64,000 nucleotides of DNA from Actinomycetes bacterium (lineage in GTDB: Bacteria > Actinomycetota > Thermoleophilia > Gaiellales > F1-60-MAGs149): the NCBI GenBank assembly GCA_025360225.1, contig JANYCN010000066.1, forward strand, positions 1-64,000. Reading direction: 5' to 3'. Each line of letters opens with the position of its first letter. Position 1 is the stretch's first letter. Positions 35,292-42,726 of this stretch are shown here, piece after piece. A model generated the notes under the pieces. The model worked only from the letters and a program-made list of their open reading frames with translations. It had not been told where the DNA came from and searched no databases. The position numbers and the translations under genes are program-made.

Positions 35292-36041
35292 ATGCGCCTT
35301 GACGGAAAGCGCGTGATCGTCACCGGCGGGACGGCGGGGATCGGGCTCGCGACCGTTCGGCTCTTCGTCGAGCTCGGGGCGCGGGTGCTCGTCGTCGCGC
35401 GTCGCGCCAACCCGGGGCTAGCGCTGGCTGGCGAGCTGGGCATCGAGTTCCTCGCCGCGGACGTCGCCGACCGCGGCTCTCCGACGGCGATCGTTGCCGC
35501 TGCGCGCGATCGCCTGGGTGGCATCGACGTGCTCGTGAACAACGCCGCCACTGATCACACCGCGCTGTTGACGGAGGTCTCGGACGACGAGATCGATCGC
35601 ATCCTCGATCTCGACCTCGGCGCCCCGATGCGCCTCACGCGGAACGTCGCCGCCGCGATGCTCGAGCAGGGCACAGGTGGGTCGATCGTCAACCTGTCCT
35701 CGCGCCTCGGGTCGATCGGGGTGCTGACGATGGGTGTCTACGGAGCCGCAAAGGGCGGCTTGAACGCCTACACGCGACACGCCGCGATCGAGCTCGCGCC
35801 GGCCGGGATCCGCGTCAACGCCGTCGCGCCCGGGATGACACAGACGCCGCTGATCGACGAGTGGATCGGTCAGCAGACCGACCCCGAGGGGTTCCGTGCG
35901 TCCGTCGTTGCACGCATCCCGCAGCAGCGCATCGGCACGGCCGAGGAGGTCGCGTGGACGATCGCGTGGCTCGCGAGCGACGTCTCCCCGCACGTGACGG
36001 GCGCGGTGATCCCGATCGACGGCGGGTACACGGCGCAGTGA
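35292..36041 (+). CDS. Short-chain dehydrogenase/reductase
   Basis: A classical SDR of 249 residues: TGGTAGIG cofactor motif at residue 12, NNAA (about 85), catalytic serine in VNLSSR, YGAAK with Tyr and Lys (about 155), and the end GAVIPIDGGYTAQ. It reduces or oxidises an alcohol/ketone with NAD(P)H; the substrate is unknown. It begins 11 bases after the ferredoxin reductase stop and is probably cotranscribed. Confidence 0.9.
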   Translation: MRLDGKRVIVTGGTAGIGLATVRLFVELGARVLVVARRANPGLALAGELGIEFLAADVADRGSPTAIVAAARDRLGGIDVLVNNAATDHTALLTEVSDDEIDRILDLDLGAPMRLTRNVAAAMLEQGTGGSIVNLSSRLGSIGVLTMGVYGAAKGGLNAYTRHAAIELAPAGIRVNAVAPGMTQTPLIDEWIGQQTDPEGFRASVVARIPQQRIGTAEEVAWTIAWLASDVSPHVTGAVIPIDGGYTAQ

Positions 36042-36059
36042 GCGGGCGGGTCGAGCGCC

Positions 36060-36437
36060 GTGCGAGCTGATCGTCGCCGGCAGGTCGTGGCGCGGCGCCT
36101 TGCCGACGCACGCCACGCAGCGGGGGTGTCGATCGCCGAGATGGCGAGGACGGCAGGCTGTCACGCCAACGACGTCCAACGGATCGAGGCGGGCGAGCAG
36201 GCTCCGTCGGTCGCGTACGTCGTTGCGGTTGCCGACCGGTTTGCCGTGACCGCCGACTACCTCCTCGCGCGGGTTGACGAGCCCCGTCCGTGGGATGCCT
36301 TGCCCGCCTCCTCGCTGCCGGCGAAGCTGCTCCGTGACGCGATCCTGCTCACCCACCCGGACCGCCACCCAGCGTCGCGTGGCGCGCAGGCAACGCGTGT
36401 CACGCAGGACCTGAACGCCCTCCTCGACCGTGCCTGA
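36060..36437 (+). CDS. XRE helix-turn-helix protein fused to a J-domain-like HPD segment
   Basis: A 125-residue protein with two parts. Residues about 10-70 are a Cro/C1-type helix-turn-helix (VSIAEMARTAGCHANDVQRI, then EAGEQAPSVAYVVAVADRF). After a short linker, residues 86-125 read as helix II, HPD loop and helix III of a J domain: LLRDAILLTHPDRHP, then GAQATRVTQDLNALLDRA, with HPD at 99-101 (36354-36362). Helix I is not recognisable. The HPD tripeptide is what J proteins use to stimulate Hsp70, so the regulator may respond to or recruit DnaK (inference). Starts with GTG and overlaps the next gene by eight bases. Confidence 0.78.
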   Translation: MRADRRRQVVARRLADARHAAGVSIAEMARTAGCHANDVQRIEAGEQAPSVAYVVAVADRFAVTADYLLARVDEPRPWDALPASSLPAKLLRDAILLTHPDRHPASRGAQATRVTQDLNALLDRA

Positions 36438-37533
36438 GCTCGACCGATTCCAGGCGCGGCTGGTCGAGCTCTGCGGGACCGACTCGTTCACCGGCGACCG
36501 CGCCGGGACCGATGCTGTGGCCCGTCTGCTCGCCGGCTGGGCGCGCGAGGACGGCCTCGCCGTCGAGCTCGTGCCGAGCCCGGTCGGGCTGCACGTGATC
36601 GCCTCCACACGCGGTGTCGGCGCCGGCCGTACGCTGCTGCTTGGCCACCACGACACCGTGTTCGCGCCCGGGACGGCAACCACCCGCCCGGTCACGTTCG
36701 CGCACGGCCGCGCGCATGGCCCCGGCGTGGCAGACATGAAGGGCGGGGTGTTGCTCGCGCTCGAGGCGATGCGGGCGATGGCAGCCGACGCTCGCGGGCC
36801 ACACGGCCTCGTCGAGCTGCACTGCGTGCCCGACGAGGAGGGCCGGAACGTCGAGCCGTTCACGCTCGGGCGCATGCGAGGGGCGACCGCGTGCCTGTGC
36901 TTTGAGTGTGGACGGGAGTCGGGCGCGATCGTGACGGCGCGGAAGGCCGGCACGTGGTTGACCCTCACCGCCCGCGGTCGAGCATCGCACGCTGGCACCG
37001 AGCCGCATCTCGGCCGGTCGGCGCTGATGGCGCTGGTGCACGAGGCCCTGCGGATCCAGACCGAGGTTGACCGCGCGCGGCCCGGGATCACGGCGAACGT
37101 CACGTGGTTGCGCGCCGGCGACGTGAAGAACACGATCCCGGACAGCGGCGAGGCGGTCGTCGACCTGCGGGCGGCGACCGCTGCAGACATGGCCTGGGCG
37201 TTCGCACGGGTCGGCGCGTTCACGGAGCACGAGGGCGTCGCGCTGGATCGCTCGAACGAGCTTGGGTTCCCGCCGATGGAGCGGGACGCGCGGCTCGCGA
37301 AGCGCACCCTGGCGCTGCTCGCCGCGCACGGCGCCGTGGCGCTGGAGGAGGTGGCCGGTGGCGTGTCCGACGCGTCGTGGACGAGCTCCGTCGGCGTCCC
37401 ATCAGTCGACGGTCTCGGCCCTGTCGGCGGTCTCGACCACACCGTCGACGAGTACATCGACCTCGCCTCCGTCGCACCACGAGTCGCCGCAACCGTCGCG
37501 CTGTGTCGCGAGATCGGCGCCGATTGCACGTAA
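36430..37533 (+). CDS. M20-family metallopeptidase (glutamate carboxypeptidase-like)
   Basis: A dizinc amidohydrolase of 367 residues, cytoplasmic. Metal ligands are visible in LLGHHDTVF (His, about residue 77), GVADMKGG (bridging Asp), the catalytic base in VPDEEGRN, and a late histidine in LDHTVDEYIDLAS. The lid/dimer domain starts near ARKAGTWLTLTARGRASHAG. It resembles carboxypeptidase G2-type enzymes that remove C-terminal glutamate or act on N-acyl amino acids. GTG start overlapping the XRE gene. Confidence 0.88.
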   Translation: MPELDRFQARLVELCGTDSFTGDRAGTDAVARLLAGWAREDGLAVELVPSPVGLHVIASTRGVGAGRTLLLGHHDTVFAPGTATTRPVTFAHGRAHGPGVADMKGGVLLALEAMRAMAADARGPHGLVELHCVPDEEGRNVEPFTLGRMRGATACLCFECGRESGAIVTARKAGTWLTLTARGRASHAGTEPHLGRSALMALVHEALRIQTEVDRARPGITANVTWLRAGDVKNTIPDSGEAVVDLRAATAADMAWAFARVGAFTEHEGVALDRSNELGFPPMERDARLAKRTLALLAAHGAVALEEVAGGVSDASWTSSVGVPSVDGLGPVGGLDHTVDEYIDLASVAPRVAATVALCREIGADCT

Positions 37534-37536
37534 GCT
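37531..37536 (+). promoter_or_regulatory. Candidate -10 of a leaderless promoter (DtxR gene)
   Basis: TAAGCT, then six bases, then the ATG at 37543; it overlaps the stop codon of the M20 peptidase gene. No ribosome-binding site. Confidence 0.45.
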
Positions 37537-37542
37537 CCGTCG

Positions 37543-38205
37543 ATGGACGCGCGGATCACCCCGGCGATGGAGGACTACCTGAAGGCGATCCACCAGATCG
37601 CCGAAGCGTGCCTCGGAGCCGTATCCACCCAGGCGCTTTCCGAACGCCTGAGCGTGTCCACCGCGTCGGCGACCGGGATGGTGAAGAAGCTCGCGTCGCT
37701 TGGCCTGGCCGAACACGAGCCGTACCACGGGGTTGCGCTGACGCCCCGCGGCGAGGCCGTCGCGCTCGAGGTCCTGCGCCACCACCGTCTGCTCGAGCTG
37801 TTCCTCGTCGAGCACCTCGGCGTGCCGTGGGACGAGGTGCATGCGGACGCGGAGCGCCTCGAGCACCACATCTCCGAAGGGCTCGAGGACCGCATCGCCG
37901 CGGCGCTCGGCCAGCCGTCGCACGACCCGCACGGCGATCCGATCCCCGCTCGCGACGGTTCCGTTCTGACGATCCCCGCCGCCCCGATGTCCTCCGTACG
38001 TACCGGCACACCTGCCCGCATCACCCGGATCGCAGGCCGCTCCGGCGAGCTGCTGCGCTACCTCGCCGAGCACGGGCTGACGCCGGGCGCTGTCGTCGTC
38101 GTCGCGACACGGGACGAGCTCGGCGGCGTCCTCGTCGTCGAGGTTGACGGCGTGCATCACACCCTCTCGCTGCACGTTGCAGAGCAGATCCTGGTCGAGC
38201 GTTGA
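37543..38205 (+). CDS. DtxR/MntR-family metal-dependent repressor
   Basis: A 220-residue regulator. Winged helix-turn-helix at residues 5-65 (YLKAIHQIAEACLGAVSTQA, then LSVSTASATGMVKKLASLGL), a metal-binding/dimer domain with HHRLLELFLVEHLGVPWDEVH and AERLEHHISEGLEDRI, and a C-terminal SH3-like FeoA domain (ARITRIAGRSGELLRYLAEH). It would sense Fe(II) or Mn(II) and repress uptake or Fe-S genes. No transporter is next to it, so its targets are elsewhere. Confidence 0.92.
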   Translation: MDARITPAMEDYLKAIHQIAEACLGAVSTQALSERLSVSTASATGMVKKLASLGLAEHEPYHGVALTPRGEAVALEVLRHHRLLELFLVEHLGVPWDEVHADAERLEHHISEGLEDRIAAALGQPSHDPHGDPIPARDGSVLTIPAAPMSSVRTGTPARITRIAGRSGELLRYLAEHGLTPGAVVVVATRDELGGVLVVEVDGVHHTLSLHVAEQILVER

Positions 38206-39137
38206 GGCTGTTGCTGCTCGGAGGGTCGACCTTCCTCGGCCCGGCGCTGATCGACGCCGCACATGCTGCCGGGCATGACGTGACGACGTTCACGCGCGGG
38301 ACGACGCCGATCCCACGCGGCCGGATCAGCGAGCTGAACGGCGATCGGGAGCACGACCTGAGCGCGCTCGACGGCGGGGCGTGGGACGCGGTGATCGACA
38401 CGTCCGGCTATGAGCCGCAGGTCGTGCGTGCCAGCGCCGAGCTGCTCGCCCCGCGCGTCGGGCGGTACGTCTTCGTCTCGACGATCAGCGTGTACGCGGC
38501 CGACGGCTTGCCGCTCGACGAGGACGCGGCCGTCGTGCGTGACGAGCCCGAAACGTACGGCGGGGCGAAGCTGCTGTGCGAGGAGGCGGTCGCCGAGCTC
38601 TTCGGCGGGCGGAGCGTGATCGCGCGTCCGGGGATGATCGTCGGTCCAGGCGACCCAACCGGTCGGTTTTCTTACTGGGCGCACCGCATCGCGAGAGGGG
38701 GCGAGGTTCTGCTGTTCGACGGTCCCGATCGCCGTCTGCAGCTGATCGACGTCCGTGACCTCGCCCGCTGGCTCGTCCACGCCTGCGATGTCGGGCTCTC
38801 CGGGACGTACAACGTGACCGGCCCGCGCGAGCCGCTGACGCTGAGGGACATGTTCACAGCCGCGGTCACCACGACCGGCGCTGCCGCACACCCGACGTAC
38901 GTGTCGGAGGCGCTGCTCCGCGAGCACGCGGTGGCCGAGTGGGGCGAGCTGCCGTTCTGGATCGACAGCGCCTCGCCCGCAGCGAGCGTCGCGAACGCGA
39001 TCATCATCGACCGGGCGCTCGCGGCCGGTCTGACGTTCAGGCCTTTGGCGGAGACGGTCACCGGCGCGCTCACCGCTCCTCTGATCGATGGCGTCGGGCT
39101 CACTCCCGAGCGCGAACGAGCGCTCCTGGTGGTGTGA
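38202..39137 (+). CDS. NAD-dependent epimerase/dehydratase-family protein
   Basis: An extended SDR-like Rossmann protein of 311 residues. Cofactor motif LLLGGSTFLGPALIDAA at the N-terminus, IDTSGYEPQ, STISVYAADG, and the catalytic pair in YGGAKLLCEEA. It resembles isoflavone-reductase or CsdB-like reductases; the substrate is not readable. It starts with TTG overlapping the DtxR stop. Its C-terminal LLVV and TGA lie in a solo copy of the repeat terminus (TGGTGTGATTGC). Confidence 0.82.
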   Translation: MRLLLLGGSTFLGPALIDAAHAAGHDVTTFTRGTTPIPRGRISELNGDREHDLSALDGGAWDAVIDTSGYEPQVVRASAELLAPRVGRYVFVSTISVYAADGLPLDEDAAVVRDEPETYGGAKLLCEEAVAELFGGRSVIARPGMIVGPGDPTGRFSYWAHRIARGGEVLLFDGPDRRLQLIDVRDLARWLVHACDVGLSGTYNVTGPREPLTLRDMFTAAVTTTGAAAHPTYVSEALLREHAVAEWGELPFWIDSASPAASVANAIIIDRALAAGLTFRPLAETVTGALTAPLIDGVGLTPERERALLVV

Positions 39138-39140
39138 TTG
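39129..39140. repeat. Solo terminal motif of the inverted-repeat family
   Basis: TGGTGTGATTGC at a gene 3' end. With its left flank, CTCCTGGTGGTGTGATTGC is identical to the left end of copy D (16592-16610). The matching other end is not seen. Confidence 0.45.
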
Positions 39141-39338
39141 CAGCTCGCCGCCGGGTCGGTCGCCGATCACGCCCCGGTCGGTAGCGGAAGACAACGGGCG
39201 TCCGAGAATCGCCTGGTGTACGAGGCGTAGCTCGCGGAGGGTGAACGTCGGCGGCAGCAGCTCGTAGCCGACCGCGTCGCGAGCCGCCCTTACCGCGCAG
39301 CCGATCGTGGAGGGTCTCGACGATCGCCCCGTGGGTCA
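39138..39338 (-). pseudogene. Degraded C-terminal part of an NrtR-type (Nudix-related) regulator
   Basis: Two minus-strand frames join into a piece of the NrtR family: THGAIVETLHDRLRGK in one frame, then AVGYELLPPTFTLRELRLVH and QAILGRPLSSATDRGVI in another. The second part is the winged helix-turn-helix that follows the Nudix domain. The Nudix domain is missing and a frameshift separates the parts. Full members regulate NAD or sugar metabolism. Confidence 0.68.
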
Positions 39339-40229
39339 AGCGTCACGCGACCGCCGCTCACGGAGCAGCGAGACCGCCTCGCAGAAGGCCGCGAACGTCT
39401 CGCGCGTCGCCGGCTGGACGTTGGCGATCACGTGCTCGACGCCGACCGTCTCGTAGGCCGCGAGCGCAGCAGCGATCACCTCGGCAGTGCCCTCAAGCGC
39501 CGGCTCGTCGCTTGGCGGCGCCCCCGGGTAGCGCACGTTGACACCGACGGTCGTGGTGAGCGCCCGTGTCCGCCCCACCTCCTCGCACGCAGCGGCGAGC
39601 GCCGCCCGGGCATCGACGAGCTGCTGGTCGGGCGCACCGAACCACGCGGTGTTCCACTGATCCGCGTACCGTGCAGTCAGCCGCAGCATTCGCGGACCGA
39701 AGGAGGCGATCAGGATCGGCAGGTCGACGCGCGCGGGCGGCGCCAGCACCGCGTCGCGCGCCGTGACGAACCGTCCGTCGTGGTCGGCGCGCCCGGTGCG
39801 GATCAGCTCGGCGATCACGCCGATTGACTCCTCGAACCGGCTCACCTTGTGGTCAGCCGGATAGCCGAAGGCGTCGTACTCCGGGTCGTGCCAGCCAGCG
39901 CCGACGCCGAGGATCAGCCGTCCACCGGACACGTGATCAAGCGTCGCAGCCATCTTCGCCAGCAGCGCAGCGTTCCGGAAGCCGGTGCACATGACCAGCG
40001 TGCCCAGCTCGACCCGCGTCGTCGCCTCGGCGATCGCCGAGAGGATCGTCCAGCACTCGTGGATCCCCGTCGTGACGCCGTCAAAGCGGAACACCAGGTG
40101 GTCGAAAACCCAGACCGAGTCGAGCCCGGCATCCTCCGCGTCGAGCGCGAGGCGCCGAACGAGCGCGTAGTTCGGAACGCCGTCACCGGCGGTCTCCTCA
40201 GCGATGGGCAGGACGACACCGATCTTCAT
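39336..40229 (-). CDS. LLM-class flavin-dependent oxidoreductase (likely F420-dependent)
   Basis: A bacterial-luciferase-like TIM-barrel protein of 297 residues. Seen: AEDAGLDSVWVFDHLVFRF, LGTLVMCTGFRNAALLAKMA, LDHVSGGRLILGVGAGWHDPEY (split as motifs) and ILIASFGPRMLRLTARYADQW. This arrangement is typical of actinobacterial F420-dependent enzymes, although FMN cannot be excluded. It diverges from the alpha/beta-hydrolase gene with only 42 bases between the start codons. Confidence 0.88.
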   Translation of the reverse strand: MKIGVVLPIAEETAGDGVPNYALVRRLALDAEDAGLDSVWVFDHLVFRFDGVTTGIHECWTILSAIAEATTRVELGTLVMCTGFRNAALLAKMAATLDHVSGGRLILGVGAGWHDPEYDAFGYPADHKVSRFEESIGVIAELIRTGRADHDGRFVTARDAVLAPPARVDLPILIASFGPRMLRLTARYADQWNTAWFGAPDQQLVDARAALAAACEEVGRTRALTTTVGVNVRYPGAPPSDEPALEGTAEVIAAALAAYETVGVEHVIANVQPATRETFAAFCEAVSLLRERRSRDA

Positions 40230-40236
40230 CGCTCGA

Positions 40237-40242
40237 AGCCTA
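40237..40242 (-). promoter_or_regulatory. Candidate -10 (LLM oxidoreductase gene)
   Basis: Minus-strand TAGGCT ends seven bases before the ATG at 40229. It is exactly 17 bases from the opposing -10 at 40260-40265, so each hexamer sits where the other promoter's -35 would be. Confidence 0.45.
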
Positions 40243-40259
40243 CGTCACCCGCCCTTCGC

Positions 40260-40265
40260 TACGCT
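40260..40265 (+). promoter_or_regulatory. Candidate -10 (alpha/beta hydrolase gene)
   Basis: TACGCT followed by six bases and the ATG at 40272, no ribosome-binding site. It faces the minus-strand -10 at 40237-40242. Confidence 0.45.
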
Positions 40266-40271
40266 CCGGGG

Positions 40272-41162
40272 ATGACGGAGACACCGATGCGCTGGCGCGA
40301 GCACGAGACGTGGTATCGAATCGTCGGCGACCTCACGCCGGGCAGCGGCAAAGCGCCCGTCGTGATCCTGCACGGGGGGCCAGGGGCAACCCATGACTAC
40401 ACCGAGCCGATCGCTGACCTGAGCCGAGCAGGCCGCGCCTGCGTGCTCTACGACCAGGTCGGAAACGGCCGCTCGAGCCACCATCGCGACGCGCCGGCGG
40501 GCTTCTGGAACGTGCAGCTGTTCAAGGACGAGCTGTCAACGCTCGTGCGCCACCTCGGGATCGAGGAGCGCTACGTCGTCGTCGGCCAGTCGTGGGGTGG
40601 GATGCTCGCGATGGAGCACGCGCTCGACCATCCCGCCGGGCTCGTAGCGATGGTCGTCGCAGACTCGCCCTCCTCGATGGAGCTGTGGGTGCAGGAGGCG
40701 AACCGCCTGCGCGCAGCCCTGCCTGCGGAGGTGCAGGCGACGCTGCTGCACCACGAGACGACCGGGACGACGGACGACCCAGCATACGAGGCAGCGACCG
40801 AGGCGTTCTACGATCGACACGTCTGCCGGGTGCCGCAGCCCGATTGCGTTCGGCGGAGCTTCGCGGCGATCGCGGCCGACCCGACCGTCTACCACACGAT
40901 GAACGGGCCGAGCGAGTTTCACTGCATCGGCTCGTTGCGCACGTGGGACATCACCCCGCGCCTGCACGAGATCCGGACGCCGACCCTGCTCGTATCTGGT
41001 CGATACGATGAGGCGACACCGCTCATCGTCAGCACCATCCGCGACCGCATCCCGGGCGCGCTCTGGGAGATCTTCGAGGAGTCGAGCCACATGCCGCACG
41101 TTGAGGAGCCGGCCGCGTTCCTCGAGGCGGTCGAGGCGTTCCTCAGCGAGCACGACGGCTGA
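40272..41162 (+). CDS. Alpha/beta hydrolase, proline iminopeptidase-like
   Basis: A 296-residue serine peptidase/hydrolase of the S33 type. HGGPG oxyanion motif (about residue 36), DQVGNGRSS, nucleophile GQSWGGMLA (about 107), acid in LLVSGRYDEATP and histidine in EESSHMPHVEEP. This layout fits proline iminopeptidase, which removes N-terminal proline, or amino-acid amide hydrolases. The proline link would fit the nearby proline-racemase-family gene, but this is inference. Confidence 0.88.
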   Translation: MTETPMRWREHETWYRIVGDLTPGSGKAPVVILHGGPGATHDYTEPIADLSRAGRACVLYDQVGNGRSSHHRDAPAGFWNVQLFKDELSTLVRHLGIEERYVVVGQSWGGMLAMEHALDHPAGLVAMVVADSPSSMELWVQEANRLRAALPAEVQATLLHHETTGTTDDPAYEAATEAFYDRHVCRVPQPDCVRRSFAAIAADPTVYHTMNGPSEFHCIGSLRTWDITPRLHEIRTPTLLVSGRYDEATPLIVSTIRDRIPGALWEIFEESSHMPHVEEPAAFLEAVEAFLSEHDG

Positions 41163-41174
41163 CGCACGCGACCG

Positions 41175-41954
41175 TTAGACCGCCTCGGCAGCGATCTCGT
41201 CGCGCCGCGTGATCGACAGGTAGGTGACCAGCGTCAGGATCGTCGCAAGAAAGATCGCGCTCGTCCCCGTCGTGCCGATGCCGAGGCCGCCGTCGGCCGG
41301 GGCCTGCGACAGGTAGTCGCCGATCGAGGCGCCAAGCGGACGCGTCAGGACGTACGCCGCCCAGAACGCCGGGACGGGTGGAAGCCCGAAGGCGCGGTGC
41401 GCGAACGTCACGAGGCCGATCACGGCGCCGAACAGCACCGCCGAACGCCAGTAGCCGACGTCGAGGCGCTCAGCTGTGAGGTCTCCAGCTGCCGTACCAA
41501 GCGCGAAGGTGAAGAGGATCGTCAGCCAGTAGAAGCCCTCGCGACGGCTCGTCAGGATCGAATGGATCGACAGGGTGCGCTCTACGGCAAACCACACCGC
41601 GAACGTCGCCGTCAGACACCCGGCAAACAGCGTTGTCGTGGTGACGAGCGAGATGCCGACGTTGTCGGTCAGGTTGTCGGTGATGAGCGTTCCAACGACG
41701 CTGATCAGCACGACGGCGAGCCAGTAGGCGCTCGGTACGTAGCGTCGGAAGCGGAACTGGATCACGAGCGCGACGGCGAGTAGCGCGCTCATCACGACGC
41801 TCGTGCCGTTCAGGCCAAGGCCGAGCGTCGTGTTCAGGTAGTCGGCGGCGGTCTCGCCGACGGTCGTCGCGAGGACCTTGATCACCCAGAAGAAGAGCGT
41901 GACGTCAGGCACCTTGTTCAGCATCTGGCGTCCAGTGGGAAGCGTGTGGCTCAT
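41175..41954 (-). CDS. COG4705-like integral membrane protein
   Basis: A 259-residue membrane protein with about seven or eight hydrophobic segments and an internal repeat. FWVIKVLATTVGETAADYLN in the first half and LTILFTFALGTAAGDLTAER and LTRPLGASIGDYLSQ in the second share a G-E/A-x-x-x-D pattern facing into the membrane. Function is unproven; acidic membrane residues suggest ion movement. Start chosen as the ATG (MSHTLPTGRQ) with a -10 at 41962-41967. It diverges from a two-component system, a pairing that suggests it is the regulated target (inference). Confidence 0.75.
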   Translation of the reverse strand: MSHTLPTGRQMLNKVPDVTLFFWVIKVLATTVGETAADYLNTTLGLGLNGTSVVMSALLAVALVIQFRFRRYVPSAYWLAVVLISVVGTLITDNLTDNVGISLVTTTTLFAGCLTATFAVWFAVERTLSIHSILTSRREGFYWLTILFTFALGTAAGDLTAERLDVGYWRSAVLFGAVIGLVTFAHRAFGLPPVPAFWAAYVLTRPLGASIGDYLSQAPADGGLGIGTTGTSAIFLATILTLVTYLSITRRDEIAAEAV

Positions 41955-41961
41955 GCGTCGC

Positions 41962-41967
41962 ACGCTA
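41962..41967 (-). promoter_or_regulatory. Candidate -10 (COG4705-like gene)
   Basis: Minus-strand TAGCGT ends seven bases before the ATG at 41954, with no ribosome-binding site. Confidence 0.42.
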
Positions 41968-42000
41968 CGGGGCGCGGGAATGCGCCGCATCTACAGATGG

Positions 42001-42017
42001 CAAATTCCGCGCCAAAT
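42001..42017. promoter_or_regulatory. Possible response-regulator site (CAAAT direct repeat)
   Basis: CAAAT occurs twice, 12 bases apart, in an AT-richer patch midway between the divergent membrane-protein and response-regulator genes. OmpR-type regulators bind direct repeats at about one helical turn, so this could be an autoregulatory operator. Two short repeats could also be chance. Confidence 0.25.
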
Positions 42018-42041
42018 CACTCGTTTGCGGTACGGGCGCCG

Positions 42042-42047
42042 TAGGAT
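42042..42047 (+). promoter_or_regulatory. Candidate -10 (response regulator gene)
   Basis: TAGGAT followed by seven bases and the ATG at 42055, without a ribosome-binding site. Confidence 0.45.
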
Positions 42048-42054
42048 CCGAGAC

Positions 42055-42726
42055 ATGGCTGCCCCGCGGATCATGCTGGTGGAGGACGACGAGTCGATCG
42101 CCGGCGCCCTGGCTGCCGTGCTCGCAGAGCGCGCCTTCGACGTTCTCCACGAGGCCACCGGCCGCGGCGCCCTCGCCTCGGCCGGTGCGTCGACGCCAGC
42201 GCTGGTGCTGCTCGACCTCGGCCTTCCCGACACTGATGGGATCGACGTCTGCCGACGGCTTCGAGCGATCTCACCGGCGATGCCGATCCTCATCCTCACC
42301 GCTCGTGACAGCGAGGTCGACGTCGTCCTCGGCCTCAACGCCGGCGCGAGCGACTACATCACGAAGCCGTTTCGGCTCGGCGAGCTCTTCGCCCGCATCG
42401 ACGCCCACCTTCGCCACGCGACCGTTACGCGCGAGGTCGACCCGGCAACGACCGGGGGCGTCGTCGTCGATCGCGAGGCACGGCGGGCAACGCGCCACGG
42501 CGTGGAGCTCGCGCTGCGCAACAAGGAGTTCGAGCTGCTCGCGTTCCTCGTCGCGAACGCTGGTCGAGCGCTTCCGCGCGAGCGGATCCTCGCGGAGGTG
42601 TGGGACGACCGTTGGGGTGGCGCGTCGAAGACGCTCGACATGCACGTCTCGATGCTCCGCCGTCGCCTCGGGCCGCCCGACCCGATCGCGACGCTGCGCG
42701 GCGTCGGCTACCGGTTTGACCCGTGA
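42055..42726 (+). CDS. OmpR/PhoB-family response regulator
   Basis: A 223-residue DNA-binding response regulator. Receiver domain with acidic pair VEDDESIAG, phosphorylation site in LVLLDLGLPDTDGI (Asp about residue 50), and switch lysine in DYITKPFRLGEL. The winged-helix output domain ends LRRRLGPPDPIATLRGVGYRFDP. It overlaps the kinase gene by four bases. It probably controls the divergent membrane-protein gene. Confidence 0.93.
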   Translation: MAAPRIMLVEDDESIAGALAAVLAERAFDVLHEATGRGALASAGASTPALVLLDLGLPDTDGIDVCRRLRAISPAMPILILTARDSEVDVVLGLNAGASDYITKPFRLGELFARIDAHLRHATVTREVDPATTGGVVVDREARRATRHGVELALRNKEFELLAFLVANAGRALPRERILAEVWDDRWGGASKTLDMHVSMLRRRLGPPDPIATLRGVGYRFDP

